In this document: piece after piece, positions 53,287 to 62,939 of the stretch
How positions within the stretch are numbered: the first letter of the stretch is position 1
Layout: every line of letters begins with the position of its first letter
Notes under the pieces: model-generated
What the model saw: the letters and a program-made list of their open reading frames with translations, nothing else
Told to the model about the DNA's origin: nothing
Database searches by the model: none
Assembly: GCA_003583745.1 (NCBI GenBank)
Contig: QXPY01000001.1
Coordinates: 432,780-496,779 of the forward strand
Direction: 5' to 3'
DNA: 64,000 bases
Origin: Rhodocyclales bacterium GT-UBC
GTDB lineage: Bacteria; Pseudomonadota; Gammaproteobacteria; Burkholderiales; Rhodocyclaceae
Made by a program: the position numbers and the translations under genes

Positions 53287-54873
53287 GTGTCTGAAGCCCT
53301 TCCCGTCCGGCGCTTTGCCGACGTTCGCGCCGCCTTGCTGGCCAAGCAGGAAATCGCCCTGCTCGATGTCCGCGAGGAAGACCCGCATGCCCAGGCGCAT
53401 CCGCTGTTCGCGGCCAATTTTCCGCTGTCGCGCATCGAGATCACCGCCTACGCCAAGCTGCCCCGGCGGGATGTGCCCATCGTCGTCCTCGATGACGGCG
53501 AAGGCGATGCCGAACGTGCCGCCCGCCGGCTGATCGCCCTCGGCTACCGCGATGTCGCCGTGCTCGAAGGCGGTGTCAGCGGCTGGCAGGCCGCCGGCGG
53601 CGAACTGTTCCGCGACGTCAATGTACCGAGCAAGGCCTTTGGCGAACTGGTCGAAGCCCGCCGCCACACGCCCTCATTCTCGGCCGAGGAGGTCAAGGCG
53701 CTGATCGACGCCAACGCCGATGTCGTGATCGTCGATGCCCGGCGTTTCGACGAGTACCAGACGATGAGCATCCCGACCGCGACCAGCGTGCCCGGCGCCG
53801 AGCTGGTGCTGCGCGTACCGGCCCTCGCCCCGAACCCGAAGACCCAGGTCATCGTCAACTGCGCCGGCCGCACGCGCAGCATCATCGGCACCCAGTCGCT
53901 GGTCAATGCCGGCCTGCCCAACCCGGTGGCCGCCTTGCGCAATGGCACCATCGGCTGGACCCTGGCCGGCCAGACGCTGGATCGCGGCCAGAGCCGGCGC
54001 TTTCCCGAGGTCAGCGCAGCGGCCCGCCAACAGGCGGCGACAGCCGCCCGGCAGGTTGCCGACCGCGCCGGCGTCGGCCGCATCGCGCCCGGCGTTCTGG
54101 CCGACTGGCAAGCGCAGAATGGCCGCACCAGCTATTTCTTCGACGTGCGCACGCCGGAAGAATACGAGGCCGGCCACCTGCCGGGCTTTCGTCCGGTCCC
54201 TGGCGGCCAGCTGGTCCAGGAAACCGAAATGGTCGCGCCGGTGCGCGGCGCCCGCCTGGTACTGGTCGATGACGACGGCGTCCGCGCCAACATGTCGGCC
54301 TCCTGGCTGGCCCAGATGGGGTGGGAAGTTTACGTGGTGGACGGTCTGCAGGCCGCCGACTTTGCACAAACCGGCGCCTGGCAACCGCCGCTGCCGGCGC
54401 CGCCTGCGGTGCACGAAATCGCCGCGCCCGAACTGGCGGCCCGCCTGGAAGCCGGTAATGTCGCGGTGATCGACATCACCACCAGCGCCAATTACCTGCG
54501 CGGCCACATTCCCGGCGCCTGGTATGCCCGGCGCGACGCGCTGGCCGAGGCCCTGACGGCCATTCCGGCGGCCGGGCTGTACGTCCTGACTTGCGCCACC
54601 AGCCTGCTCGCACCGTTTGCGGTGGCCGAACTGTCCGGGCTGGTCGAAGGCGAAGTTCGCGTCCTCAGCCACGGTACCCAGGCCTGGAAAAAGGCCGGCT
54701 TGCCGTTGGAAAGCGGTGCGACACGACTGGCCTCGGCGCCAATCGACCGCTATCGCCGTCCCTACGAGGGCACCGACAACCCGCGCGAAGCCATGCAGGG
54801 CTATCTCGACTGGGAGTTCGGGCTGGTCGAGCAACTCGGTCGCGACGGCACACACGGCTTCTTCGTCATCTAA
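53287..54873 (+). CDS. Four-domain rhodanese-like sulfurtransferase
   Basis: 528 residues with four rhodanese repeats. Domain 1 (about 8-105) has IVVLDDGEGDAERAAR, no catalytic Cys. Domain 2 (about 130-230) has VIVNCAGRTRSIIGT with Cys. Domain 3 (about 255-365) has LVLVDDDGVRANMSASWL, no Cys. Domain 4 (about 380-480) has YVLTCATSLLAPFAVAEL with Cys. Active and inactive domains thus alternate. GTG start 3 bp after the dioxygenase stop. It probably transfers sulfane sulfur or processes a persulfide. Last gene of the operon. Confidence 0.88.
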   Translation: MSEALPVRRFADVRAALLAKQEIALLDVREEDPHAQAHPLFAANFPLSRIEITAYAKLPRRDVPIVVLDDGEGDAERAARRLIALGYRDVAVLEGGVSGWQAAGGELFRDVNVPSKAFGELVEARRHTPSFSAEEVKALIDANADVVIVDARRFDEYQTMSIPTATSVPGAELVLRVPALAPNPKTQVIVNCAGRTRSIIGTQSLVNAGLPNPVAALRNGTIGWTLAGQTLDRGQSRRFPEVSAAARQQAATAARQVADRAGVGRIAPGVLADWQAQNGRTSYFFDVRTPEEYEAGHLPGFRPVPGGQLVQETEMVAPVRGARLVLVDDDGVRANMSASWLAQMGWEVYVVDGLQAADFAQTGAWQPPLPAPPAVHEIAAPELAARLEAGNVAVIDITTSANYLRGHIPGAWYARRDALAEALTAIPAAGLYVLTCATSLLAPFAVAELSGLVEGEVRVLSHGTQAWKKAGLPLESGATRLASAPIDRYRRPYEGTDNPREAMQGYLDWEFGLVEQLGRDGTHGFFVI

Positions 54874-54885
54874 GCGCTGCATCAT

Positions 54886-54907
54886 GGCCGGGCTACCAGG
54901 CCCGGCC
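54886..54907 (+). terminator. GC-rich hairpin after the Tct/sulfur operon
   Basis: GGCCGGGC-TACCAG-GCCCGGCC, perfect 8-bp stem 12 bp after the rhodanese stop. No T-tract follows, so termination is probably weak or Rho-assisted. Confidence 0.45.
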
Positions 54908-55047
54908 AACCTGCGCTCGCCGCCGCAACGCCCCGCTGCCGGCTACCCCCGTAAACCTGGAACGCCGGACTATGCCCTTAGTCGGATAGCAATTTTTATG
55001 ACAATCGCTAGAATGCGCGATTCAAATTGCATACCCGGTTTCGCACC

Positions 55048-58000
55048 ATGGGCAACGACCTTCTTGCAGACCTGCGCGCCAGCGGCGCTTCGATCTTTTC
55101 ACAAGACAACCGGATCCTTAGCCTGCGCTTCAGCGAAAGCAGCGGCCTCGGCGACGACACGCTCCTGCCGCACCATCTGGCCGGCGAGGAAGGACTGTCG
55201 AAAAACCCGCGCCACACGCTGACTTGCCTGTCGCCCCAAGCCCATCTCGAACTCAAGAACCTGATCGGCCAGCCGGTCGAGATCGGTTTGCTGCTGCCGG
55301 AAGGCGGCCAGCGGATTTTCAGCGGCATCGTCACCGCGGCACAGCGCGGCAATGCCGACGGCGGCTTCTGTGTCTATGTCCTGACCGTCGAATCGGCGCT
55401 GGCGGCGCTCGCCCACCGCCGCAACAGCCGCAACTACCAGGACATGAGCGTTCCCGACATCGTCAAGGCCCTGCTCGACGAACACATTGCCGGCAACCCG
55501 ATTTTCGCCGCCAGCTTCCGCTATCGCGACAAGTTGCGGCGGACCTACCCGACGCGCTCCTACTGCAACCAGTACCGCGAAACCGACCTCGCCTTCATCG
55601 AGCGCCTGCTGGCCGAAGAAGGCATCACCTACCGCTTCAGCCATGGTCCGGACGAAGACCAGCCCCTCCGCCCGGCGCTGGCCGAAGCCCGCAACACGCC
55701 GATTCTCCACACCCTGATCCTGCAGGACGCCGATACGCCGCACCCCGACGCCGGCGAAAGCCCGGTCCGCTTCCACCGCACCGACGGCGTCGAAACGGCC
55801 GACGCCATTGACTCATGGACAGGAGAACGAGCTCTGCAATCCGGCCAGACCAGCCTCACCACCTGGGACTACAAAGGCAGCACGCAACTGCCGGGCGACG
55901 AACTGGCAACCGATTCCAGCGGCCAGGCCCGCCAGGACCTGATGGCGACGCTCGAAGACTACGACCCGCAAACTGCCTATTACGGCAGTCAGAACGAAGA
56001 AGTCGGCCGCTACGCCGAACTCCGCCAACTCGCCAAGGACTTTTCGGGCAAACAGCACTGCGGCAGCGGCACGCCGCGCCATCTCTTTCCGGGCGGCAAG
56101 TTCGGTCTGGAAGACCATCCGGTGCACGACCAGAGCAATCCCGAAGACCGGCTCTTCGTCGTCACCGACCTGTCTTTCGAAGCGCAGAACAACCTGACCC
56201 CGGAGGCGCAAAGCGCACTCGGCGGGCTTATCGGCGACACCGATACCGGCAAGGGCCAGAACCGGCCGCCTTACCGCAATACCTTCAAGGCAGTCCGCCA
56301 CGACACCACCATCGTCCCCGACTACCACCTGACCCGGCATCAAAAGCCCACTGCCGTCGGCACCACCACCGCCCTCGTCGTTGGTCCGCCTGGTGAGGAA
56401 ATCTTCACCGACGAGCATGGCCGCATCAAGCTCCAGTTCCATTGGCAGCGCAAGCAGGACCACCCGCGCGGCGGCGCCGATTTCGACGACCGCTCCTCGA
56501 CCTGGGTGCGCGTCGCCGTGCCCAGCGCCGGGGCGCAATGGGGCACCCTGTACATCCCCCGTATCGGCCAGGAAGTCGTCGTCGACTTCATCGAAGGCGA
56601 CATCGACCGGCCGCTGGTGACCGGCGTCGTCTACAACGGCAGCCACATGCCGCCGACCTTCTCGGGGGCCGGCGCCCTCCCCGCCAACAAGACCCTGTCC
56701 GGCCACAAATCCAAGGAATACAAGGGCAGCACCTACAACGAACTGCTCTTCGACGACAGCACCGGCCAGATGCGCGTCAAGCTCTCCTCGGAGCATGGCA
56801 AGAGCCAATTGAACCAGGGCTACCTGATCCACCCGCGTACCGGCGGCAAAGGCGAGCCACGGGGCGAAGGCTTCGAATTGCGCACCGACCACCACGGCGC
56901 CGTGCGGGCCGGCCACGGCCTGCTCCTCACCACCGAAGCGCAACCCATGGCCGGCGGCAAGCAACTCGCCCGCAATCTCGCCACCGGCCAGCTCGATGCC
57001 GCCTACAGCCTGGCCAAGAGCCTCGGCGAGGTGGCCACCAAGCAATACGCCGACACCCTCGAACACGGCCCGGAAAAAATCAGCCCGGACAACGCGCCGG
57101 AAGAGAAAACCCAATCCGGCCACCTGAAACACCACCTCGAAGCGCTCAAGGCCTGGGAAGGCAGCAGCAACACCGATCCGCGCAACGAAACCGCCAAGGA
57201 AGAAGCCGGCCGTCAGCCCATCCTCGTCCTCGCCTCGCCGGCCGGCATTGCCGAAGTCACGGCGCAGAACCACAGCATCGCCGCCGGCACCAACATCGAC
57301 CAGGTGGCGCAACGCGATCTCAACCAGACCAGCGGCCGGCGCTGGCTGCATAACGCCGGCCAGCACATCAGCCTGTTCGTCAATGGCCTCAAGGAAAAGA
57401 TATCCCTCAAGCTCATCGCGGCCCAAGGCAAGGTCCAGATGCAAGCCCAGCACGGCGAGATGGAACTGACCGCCGAACAGGACATCCTGATCACCTCGCT
57501 GCAAAAAAAGGTCGTCATCGCCGCCAAGGAAGAAATTCTCCTCACCGCCGGCGGCGGCTACATCCGCCTCAAGGGCGGCAACATCGACATCCACTGCCCG
57601 GGCATCGTCAGCATCAAGGCCGAAAAACACAAGCTCTCCGGCCCGGACTCGATGTACATCGGCCACCCGGCTTTTCCGAACAACCTGCCTAAGACGCCGC
57701 TGGTGATCAATACCGATCACTCACCAGAAGGACACCGGGCAGGCTGGGCCGGCATGCCTTACAAGCTTTTCGCCGATGGCGCCCAGATCAAGGAAGGCGT
57801 GTTGGACGAGACGGGGCAATTGCCCATTGCCCATGAAGTGCCAACACAGAAATACAAACTGGAACTGGCCAACGGGATGATTCACAACATTCCCGTTCCG
57901 AACTGCTACAGCAATCCCGAACAAGGCGAGGCAGCCAACAGCGGCTTTCTTCGCCACGTGGCCGGCAAGGCACCAGATACCGGAGCGACGCCTCAGCGGG

Positions 58001-58062
58001 CCAATACGCGGGACGACTACTTCAAGGCCTTGAAAGGCGACAGCGAGAGCAATCAGGCATGA
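55048..58062 (+). CDS. vgrG: Type VI secretion spike protein VgrG with C-terminal adaptor region
   Basis: 1004 residues. The N-terminal gp27/gp5-like VgrG core includes YRETDLAFIERLLAEEGITY, GPPGEEIFTDEHGRIKLQFH and IPRIGQEVVVDFIEGDIDRP. A DUF2345 region follows (QPILVLASPAGIAEVTAQN, QDILITSLQKKVVIAAKEEI). About 130 extra residues at the C-terminus have a transthyretin-like beta pattern (MPYKLFADGAQIKEGVLDE, QKYKLELANGMIHNIPVPNC). Such tails are known to bind phospholipase effectors. The ATG gives MGNDLLADLRA; a TTG seven codons earlier is less likely. Its stop overlaps the effector start (ATGA). Confidence 0.95.
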   Translation: MGNDLLADLRASGASIFSQDNRILSLRFSESSGLGDDTLLPHHLAGEEGLSKNPRHTLTCLSPQAHLELKNLIGQPVEIGLLLPEGGQRIFSGIVTAAQRGNADGGFCVYVLTVESALAALAHRRNSRNYQDMSVPDIVKALLDEHIAGNPIFAASFRYRDKLRRTYPTRSYCNQYRETDLAFIERLLAEEGITYRFSHGPDEDQPLRPALAEARNTPILHTLILQDADTPHPDAGESPVRFHRTDGVETADAIDSWTGERALQSGQTSLTTWDYKGSTQLPGDELATDSSGQARQDLMATLEDYDPQTAYYGSQNEEVGRYAELRQLAKDFSGKQHCGSGTPRHLFPGGKFGLEDHPVHDQSNPEDRLFVVTDLSFEAQNNLTPEAQSALGGLIGDTDTGKGQNRPPYRNTFKAVRHDTTIVPDYHLTRHQKPTAVGTTTALVVGPPGEEIFTDEHGRIKLQFHWQRKQDHPRGGADFDDRSSTWVRVAVPSAGAQWGTLYIPRIGQEVVVDFIEGDIDRPLVTGVVYNGSHMPPTFSGAGALPANKTLSGHKSKEYKGSTYNELLFDDSTGQMRVKLSSEHGKSQLNQGYLIHPRTGGKGEPRGEGFELRTDHHGAVRAGHGLLLTTEAQPMAGGKQLARNLATGQLDAAYSLAKSLGEVATKQYADTLEHGPEKISPDNAPEEKTQSGHLKHHLEALKAWEGSSNTDPRNETAKEEAGRQPILVLASPAGIAEVTAQNHSIAAGTNIDQVAQRDLNQTSGRRWLHNAGQHISLFVNGLKEKISLKLIAAQGKVQMQAQHGEMELTAEQDILITSLQKKVVIAAKEEILLTAGGGYIRLKGGNIDIHCPGIVSIKAEKHKLSGPDSMYIGHPAFPNNLPKTPLVINTDHSPEGHRAGWAGMPYKLFADGAQIKEGVLDETGQLPIAHEVPTQKYKLELANGMIHNIPVPNCYSNPEQGEAANSGFLRHVAGKAPDTGATPQRANTRDDYFKALKGDSESNQA

Positions 58063-60290
58063 GCGAGAACACAGTCACGACCCCATTGGCACAAAGCGAA
58101 ACCAATCAATGCACGGCGACAGCAAAATGGTTCGTGGACAAATCGGAATACAACCCACTGCTCGGGACTTTCCGTTTGCTGATCAATGGCGAGGAAGCAT
58201 TTGCCGAGGTACACGAAGCAATTGCTGCCGCCAAAAAGTCCGTATGCATAATCTGCCTGGGCTTTCAGCCATCGATGAGTTTTTTGCGCGGCGAGGCCAG
58301 CGGCGCCCCGACCATCGGTCAATTGCTCGAAGCCAAGGGTAAAGAGGGCGTAAAAATCAGGATTTTGGGCTATGTGGTTGATCCGTTGTGGTTACCCATA
58401 GACATTACAAGATGGAAACCCAGCGAACTATACGCTCCAGGACGCCGCGATTGGTTCAAATCAAGCGACGACTTCATCATGACCAGCACCGCCGATCAAT
58501 ACCGCTACGACTCGGAATGGTATCTGCGCTACGACCGTGATCAAAGTTTGACCGACCTCATCGGCAAGGAATGGCTGTCCCATCTGGACGGCAAGCCAAG
58601 AACAAAAAATATCCACTACGTAGGACGTGGCTTCAGCTTCGCTGACCGATATAAGATCGCCCTCCAGCCCAAAAGTGGTCAAAGCCGCATTTCCACAATC
58701 AACAAGAATCTCGTGGTCGGCCCCAGCCACCACCAGAAAATGGTCCTCGTTGATTACGAAGACCCGACTCTTTGCGTTGGCTTCGTAATGGGACACAACA
58801 CGCTCGACGAATACTGGGATAAAAGCGGACACAGCTATCTGCGCCAGGCGCATAACCGCGGACGCAACGGTACACGGCCGCGAGAAGACTTTTCCAGTCG
58901 GGTGACCGGCCCCATTGTCGGCGATCTGTTCAAGAACTTTTCCCAGGCCTGGGAAAAGGAAGCAGGAGAAAAACTGCCGCCAGCCGATTTTCAGAACTAC
59001 CCACTAGGCATGGACAAACACAACCTGCTGATGATGGGGCAAATCCTGCGTACGCAGCCTCAGTACAGCAAGGAAGACATCAAAAAGTGCTACTTGCAAG
59101 CGGTCAATAACGCCACCCAGTACATCTATATCGAAAATCAGTACTTCCGCTGGCCCCCTTTGGCCGAGAAGATCAAAGCCTGTGCCGCCGGCCAGAACTG
59201 CTGGGGACGCAAACCGGAAACGCACGGACCTCTGTACCTCTTCGTCATCACCAATGCCGACAAGGAAGGGATGGGGCCGGGTACGGTCAAGACGGCCAAA
59301 ATGCTCAACAGCCTGGGCCGCGCCGATGTCCTGCCGGAAGTCAGTCGGGAAGTCTGCGTGGAAGACAGCGAAGCCGAACTAGCGCGGGCTCGACAAATCA
59401 ATAGCCAGGAAAGCGTGCGTCAACGCTCATTGCCGCAACCCCGGCCCGAGCGTCCGATCAGCTTGGCCGATCAGCGGAAACTGGCCGACTCGAAAGCCCG
59501 CCAGCAAGCCGCGCAGGATAAGGAGAAGGAACTCCTGACCAAACTTGAAGCCCAGAAAAAGACCCGTGACGACAAGACGCCCATACTCCCCGAAAATCGC
59601 CCCGGCCTCAAAGTGCACATCTGTACCCTGGTTGCGCCCGACACGCCGGGACGCAATGGCACTACAGCCCTGAGTGCCGATGGCAAACAGGCACAGAGCC
59701 GTGAAGAACGTATCAAACAAGCTGAGCAGCGCCTTGCCGCTGCCGAGAAGGGTCTCACCCCTTACTACCGGGAGCGCGACGCCCTTGACACCCGCGCCAG
59801 GCAACTGCAAGGCCTGCCCAACACGGGTAGCGACATCACTCGCGAGTACGAAACGCTCAATCAGCGTCATGCCGCGGCCCTGCAACGGCGCGATGCTGCC
59901 AAGAAGGAACTTGATGACCTGAAAGACCCGAGCAATCCCATCGATTGGGTGGATGTCTACATCCATGCCAAGTTGATGCTCATCGACGACACCTTCATGA
60001 CCGTGGGCAGCGCCAACATCAATACGCGCAGCATGGAAACCGACAGCGAACTCAACATATCCCACCACCGCCCGGAAATCACCCAGCCGGCGAGAAAAAA
60101 GCTGTGGGGGTTACATACCAATAACATGAGCGGCGGGGAGTCGTTCAATAAGGAGGGGATGGAAACGGCTTACAAAGCTTGGGCCAACGTTATCAATCAA
60201 AACAAGAAGAACAGAAAACTTCTCATGCCTCCTGTCGCATCACTGGTGGAGTTCTACTCTGGTACTTCCGAACGCAAAAACGATGACTGA
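58059..60290 (+). CDS. Phospholipase D-family T6SS effector (Tle5/PldB-like)
   Basis: 743 residues with two HKD motifs: HQKMVLVD at His225 and HAKLMLIDDTFMTVGSANIN at His636. Between them is a charged coiled-coil-rich insert (about residues 450-620). No signal peptide. It would hydrolyse phospholipid head groups in target membranes. Encoded directly after VgrG and overlapping by 8 bp a tandem array of Sel1-type lipoproteins, the same order as pldB and its immunity genes in Pseudomonas aeruginosa. The base composition is lower in GC than vgrG in its first half, suggesting modular exchange. Confidence 0.93.
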   Translation: MSENTVTTPLAQSETNQCTATAKWFVDKSEYNPLLGTFRLLINGEEAFAEVHEAIAAAKKSVCIICLGFQPSMSFLRGEASGAPTIGQLLEAKGKEGVKIRILGYVVDPLWLPIDITRWKPSELYAPGRRDWFKSSDDFIMTSTADQYRYDSEWYLRYDRDQSLTDLIGKEWLSHLDGKPRTKNIHYVGRGFSFADRYKIALQPKSGQSRISTINKNLVVGPSHHQKMVLVDYEDPTLCVGFVMGHNTLDEYWDKSGHSYLRQAHNRGRNGTRPREDFSSRVTGPIVGDLFKNFSQAWEKEAGEKLPPADFQNYPLGMDKHNLLMMGQILRTQPQYSKEDIKKCYLQAVNNATQYIYIENQYFRWPPLAEKIKACAAGQNCWGRKPETHGPLYLFVITNADKEGMGPGTVKTAKMLNSLGRADVLPEVSREVCVEDSEAELARARQINSQESVRQRSLPQPRPERPISLADQRKLADSKARQQAAQDKEKELLTKLEAQKKTRDDKTPILPENRPGLKVHICTLVAPDTPGRNGTTALSADGKQAQSREERIKQAEQRLAAAEKGLTPYYRERDALDTRARQLQGLPNTGSDITREYETLNQRHAAALQRRDAAKKELDDLKDPSNPIDWVDVYIHAKLMLIDDTFMTVGSANINTRSMETDSELNISHHRPEITQPARKKLWGLHTNNMSGGESFNKEGMETAYKAWANVINQNKKNRKLLMPPVASLVEFYSGTSERKNDD

Positions 60291-61614
60291 CACCTCACGC
60301 TATCTGTTCACTACCATTCTCACTCTCGCCCTTGTCGCCTGCGGCAAGGGCTTCCCCAAGGAACGCCTCGTGCCCGACCTGCCCGCCATCCAAACCAACC
60401 TCGCCTTCACCTGTGCCTACGAGAAGGACGCCATTCCACCCCGCGCCCCGGAAGCCGACCAGCTCTACGTTCACGCCCGCTGGCTCAGAAAGAACAACCT
60501 CTTGAAGGAAGACCCACTGGTCTACCCGAAGATCGAACGCCTGATCCGCATTGCCACCGCCTATGGCCACGACAAGGCCAACCTCGAATTGCGCCAGATG
60601 ATCGGCAAGGGCACGGCGCAAAGCGAGAACATCACCCAGGAAACTCTCGACCTGACAGAAGAGCTGATTCAGCGCGGCATTCCCGGCGGCTACTACGACA
60701 TGGGCCGTTACCTGGAACGCGGCTATGGCGTCAAGCAGGACAAGGAATTGGCAGGGAAGTACTACCGTAAATCGGCTGATCTGGGCAGTCCGGAGGGGCA
60801 GTATCTTGTCGGTGACTGGCTGACCGGCGTCAACGATCCCGCCATTCGGGAGATCGGTGTTCAGATGTGGCGTTGCGCGGTGGAGCAAGGGCATGGCGAA
60901 GCCGGCCTGGAACTGGGAGTTTGGCTTAAAGGCGAACGCAATGCCGAAGCCCTCCAAGCCTTCCAACTTGGCGCCAAGGTGGGGAGCGACGGCGCAGCCT
61001 CATTCCTCGAACACGGATTCGACGGCCCGCCTTCCAGTAACGAACTCTACTATCTCGGCCAACAAAAAGACCTAGAGCGCGTTCGTCGCTACAAGGCAAT
61101 TGGTCACTTTCTGTTTGCCTACGACTACCTCAACCCCAAAGTCCCCGAAATTGACCGAATCGTCCCCTTGCCGCCAGCAAAACTCCCGCCCTGGGACGGC
61201 AGCTTCCAATGGCTCAAGACCCACGAGGCCAACGTTCCGCCACCGCTGCCCAGCGAAGAACGTATCCAGGAAATGGCTCGCGCCAAGCACCTCGACCCCG
61301 AAACCGGCCGACCGCTAAAAGACAAACACAGCGCGGCTGAAACCGAAGCTCCCCCACTCAAAACCGCCGCTGCCCCAACCATTCCCCTCGGACTGCAGCT
61401 CCCAACCGGCGCCACCTGCCCGCACACCGGCACCTGGGCCTGTTCGCCCGAACAGGGCGCCAGCCGGCGGGTCTTCGTGGCAGGTGAAACTCTGGCCGGG
61501 GTGCGTATCCCGGCGCAACCCAGCCTGTGGCAGAAACTCAAGGGCGAAGCGCCTTCCCAGGTCGTCGATACCACCTGGACGCTGGTCGAATTGCCGGAAA
61601 ACCGCAAGGCATGA
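60283..61614 (+). CDS. Sel1-repeat lipoprotein, putative PLD immunity protein 1
   Basis: 443 residues. The signal peptide has lipobox LALVAC, +2 residue Gly, so outer-membrane sorting is expected. Sel1-like helical repeats are at about 130-260 (IPGGYYDMGRYLERGYGVKQ, AGKYYRKSADLGSPEGQYLV). A Pro-rich stretch leads to a C-terminal domain (GATCPHTGTWACSPEQGASR, VVDTTWTLVELPE). Periplasm-facing, matching the place where a PLD effector acts. First of three tandem paralogues; each stop overlaps the next ATG. Immunity is inferred from synteny with PldB loci. Confidence 0.85.
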   Translation: MTDTSRYLFTTILTLALVACGKGFPKERLVPDLPAIQTNLAFTCAYEKDAIPPRAPEADQLYVHARWLRKNNLLKEDPLVYPKIERLIRIATAYGHDKANLELRQMIGKGTAQSENITQETLDLTEELIQRGIPGGYYDMGRYLERGYGVKQDKELAGKYYRKSADLGSPEGQYLVGDWLTGVNDPAIREIGVQMWRCAVEQGHGEAGLELGVWLKGERNAEALQAFQLGAKVGSDGAASFLEHGFDGPPSSNELYYLGQQKDLERVRRYKAIGHFLFAYDYLNPKVPEIDRIVPLPPAKLPPWDGSFQWLKTHEANVPPPLPSEERIQEMARAKHLDPETGRPLKDKHSAAETEAPPLKTAAAPTIPLGLQLPTGATCPHTGTWACSPEQGASRRVFVAGETLAGVRIPAQPSLWQKLKGEAPSQVVDTTWTLVELPENRKA

Positions 61615-62939
61615 ATTTCAAAGGTTTCGCACTGCTGGTCTTCCTGATGACATCCCTGGTCGCCTGCGATGGCGACCAGACCGCCGTCCGCCCCGTGCCC
61701 GACCTACCCGCCATTCAAACCAACCTCGCCTTCACCTGTGTCTACGAGAAAGACGCCATTCCTCTCCGCGACCCGGAAGCCGACCAGCTCTACCAACACG
61801 CCCGCTGGCTCCGGAAGAACAACCTATTGAAGGAAGACCCGCTGGTCTACCCAAAGATCGAACGCCTGATCCGCATTGCCACGGCCTACGGCCACGACAA
61901 GGCCAACCTTGAACTGCGCCAGATGATCGGCAAGGGTACGGCACAAAGCGACAACATCACCCAGGAAACGCTCGACCTGACCGAAGACCTGATCCAGCGC
62001 GGCATCCCCGGTGGCTACTACGACATGGGTCGCTATCTGGAGCGGGGTTATGGGGTCAAGCTGGACAAGGATTTGGCTCGCCGTTATTACCGCAAGTCGG
62101 CCGACCTCGGCAGTCCAGAAGGGCAGTATACGGTAGGCGACAAACTGACCGGTATTGACGACCCGGCCATCCAGAAGATTGGCATTCAAATGTGGCGTTG
62201 TGCGGTAGAACAAGGACATGGCAAGTCCGGGCTGGAACTAGGAGTGTGGTTTAAGGGCGACCGTAACATCGAAGCCGTTCAAGCCTTCCAACTAGGCGCC
62301 AAGGCGGGAAGTGAAGGCGCCGCATCATTCCTTTTCGAAGGCTTCAACGGCCCCCCCACCACCGACGAACTGTATTACCTCGGCCAACAAAAAGATGAAG
62401 AACGCTACAAACGCTACCGGGCGATCTGGAGCTTTCTGGCCGATTACTCCTACCTCAACCCCAAAGTTCCCGAAATCGACCGAATCGTCCCCCTGCCGCC
62501 GGCCAAACTCCCGCCCTGGGATGGCAGCTTCCAGTGGCTCAAGACTCACGAGGCGAACGTTCCGCCACCACTGCACAGCGAAGAACGTATACAGGAAATG
62601 GCTCGCGCCAAGCACCTCGACCCCGAGACCGGCCGACCGCTAAAAGACAAACACACCAAGGCGGAAACCGAAGCAGCGCCACTCAAAACCGCCGCTACCC
62701 CAACCATTCCTCTCGGCCTGCAACTCCCAACCGGCGCCACCTGTCCGCACACCGGCACCTGGGTTTGTTCGCCCGAACAGGGCGCCAGCCGGCGGGTCTT
62801 CGTGGCGGGCGAAATCCTGGCCGGTGTCCGTATCCCAGCGCAACCCAGCCTGTGGCAGAAGCTCAAGGGCGAAGCGCCTTCCCAGATCGTCGACACCACC
62901 TGGACGCTGGTCGAATTGCCGGAAAACAGCAAGGCATGA
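61611..62939 (+). CDS. Sel1-repeat lipoprotein, putative PLD immunity protein 2
   Basis: 442 residues, same architecture as the preceding gene with most differences in the Sel1 part (KLDKDLARRYYRKSADLGSP, QKIGIQMWRCAVEQGHGKSG). The lipobox is TSLVACDGD: Asp at +2, the inner-membrane retention signal in the enterobacterial Lol rule, unlike copy 1. The 3' part (62350-62679) is identical to copy 3. Starts at the ATG overlapping the previous stop. Confidence 0.85.
   Translation: MNFKGFALLVFLMTSLVACDGDQTAVRPVPDLPAIQTNLAFTCVYEKDAIPLRDPEADQLYQHARWLRKNNLLKEDPLVYPKIERLIRIATAYGHDKANLELRQMIGKGTAQSDNITQETLDLTEDLIQRGIPGGYYDMGRYLERGYGVKLDKDLARRYYRKSADLGSPEGQYTVGDKLTGIDDPAIQKIGIQMWRCAVEQGHGKSGLELGVWFKGDRNIEAVQAFQLGAKAGSEGAASFLFEGFNGPPTTDELYYLGQQKDEERYKRYRAIWSFLADYSYLNPKVPEIDRIVPLPPAKLPPWDGSFQWLKTHEANVPPPLHSEERIQEMARAKHLDPETGRPLKDKHTKAETEAAPLKTAATPTIPLGLQLPTGATCPHTGTWVCSPEQGASRRVFVAGEILAGVRIPAQPSLWQKLKGEAPSQIVDTTWTLVELPENSKA

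Noticed and set aside
55813..57720. 635-codon open frame antisense to vgrG
   Set aside because: Shadow of vgrG; repetitive Gly/Ala/Val translation without any recognisable domain.
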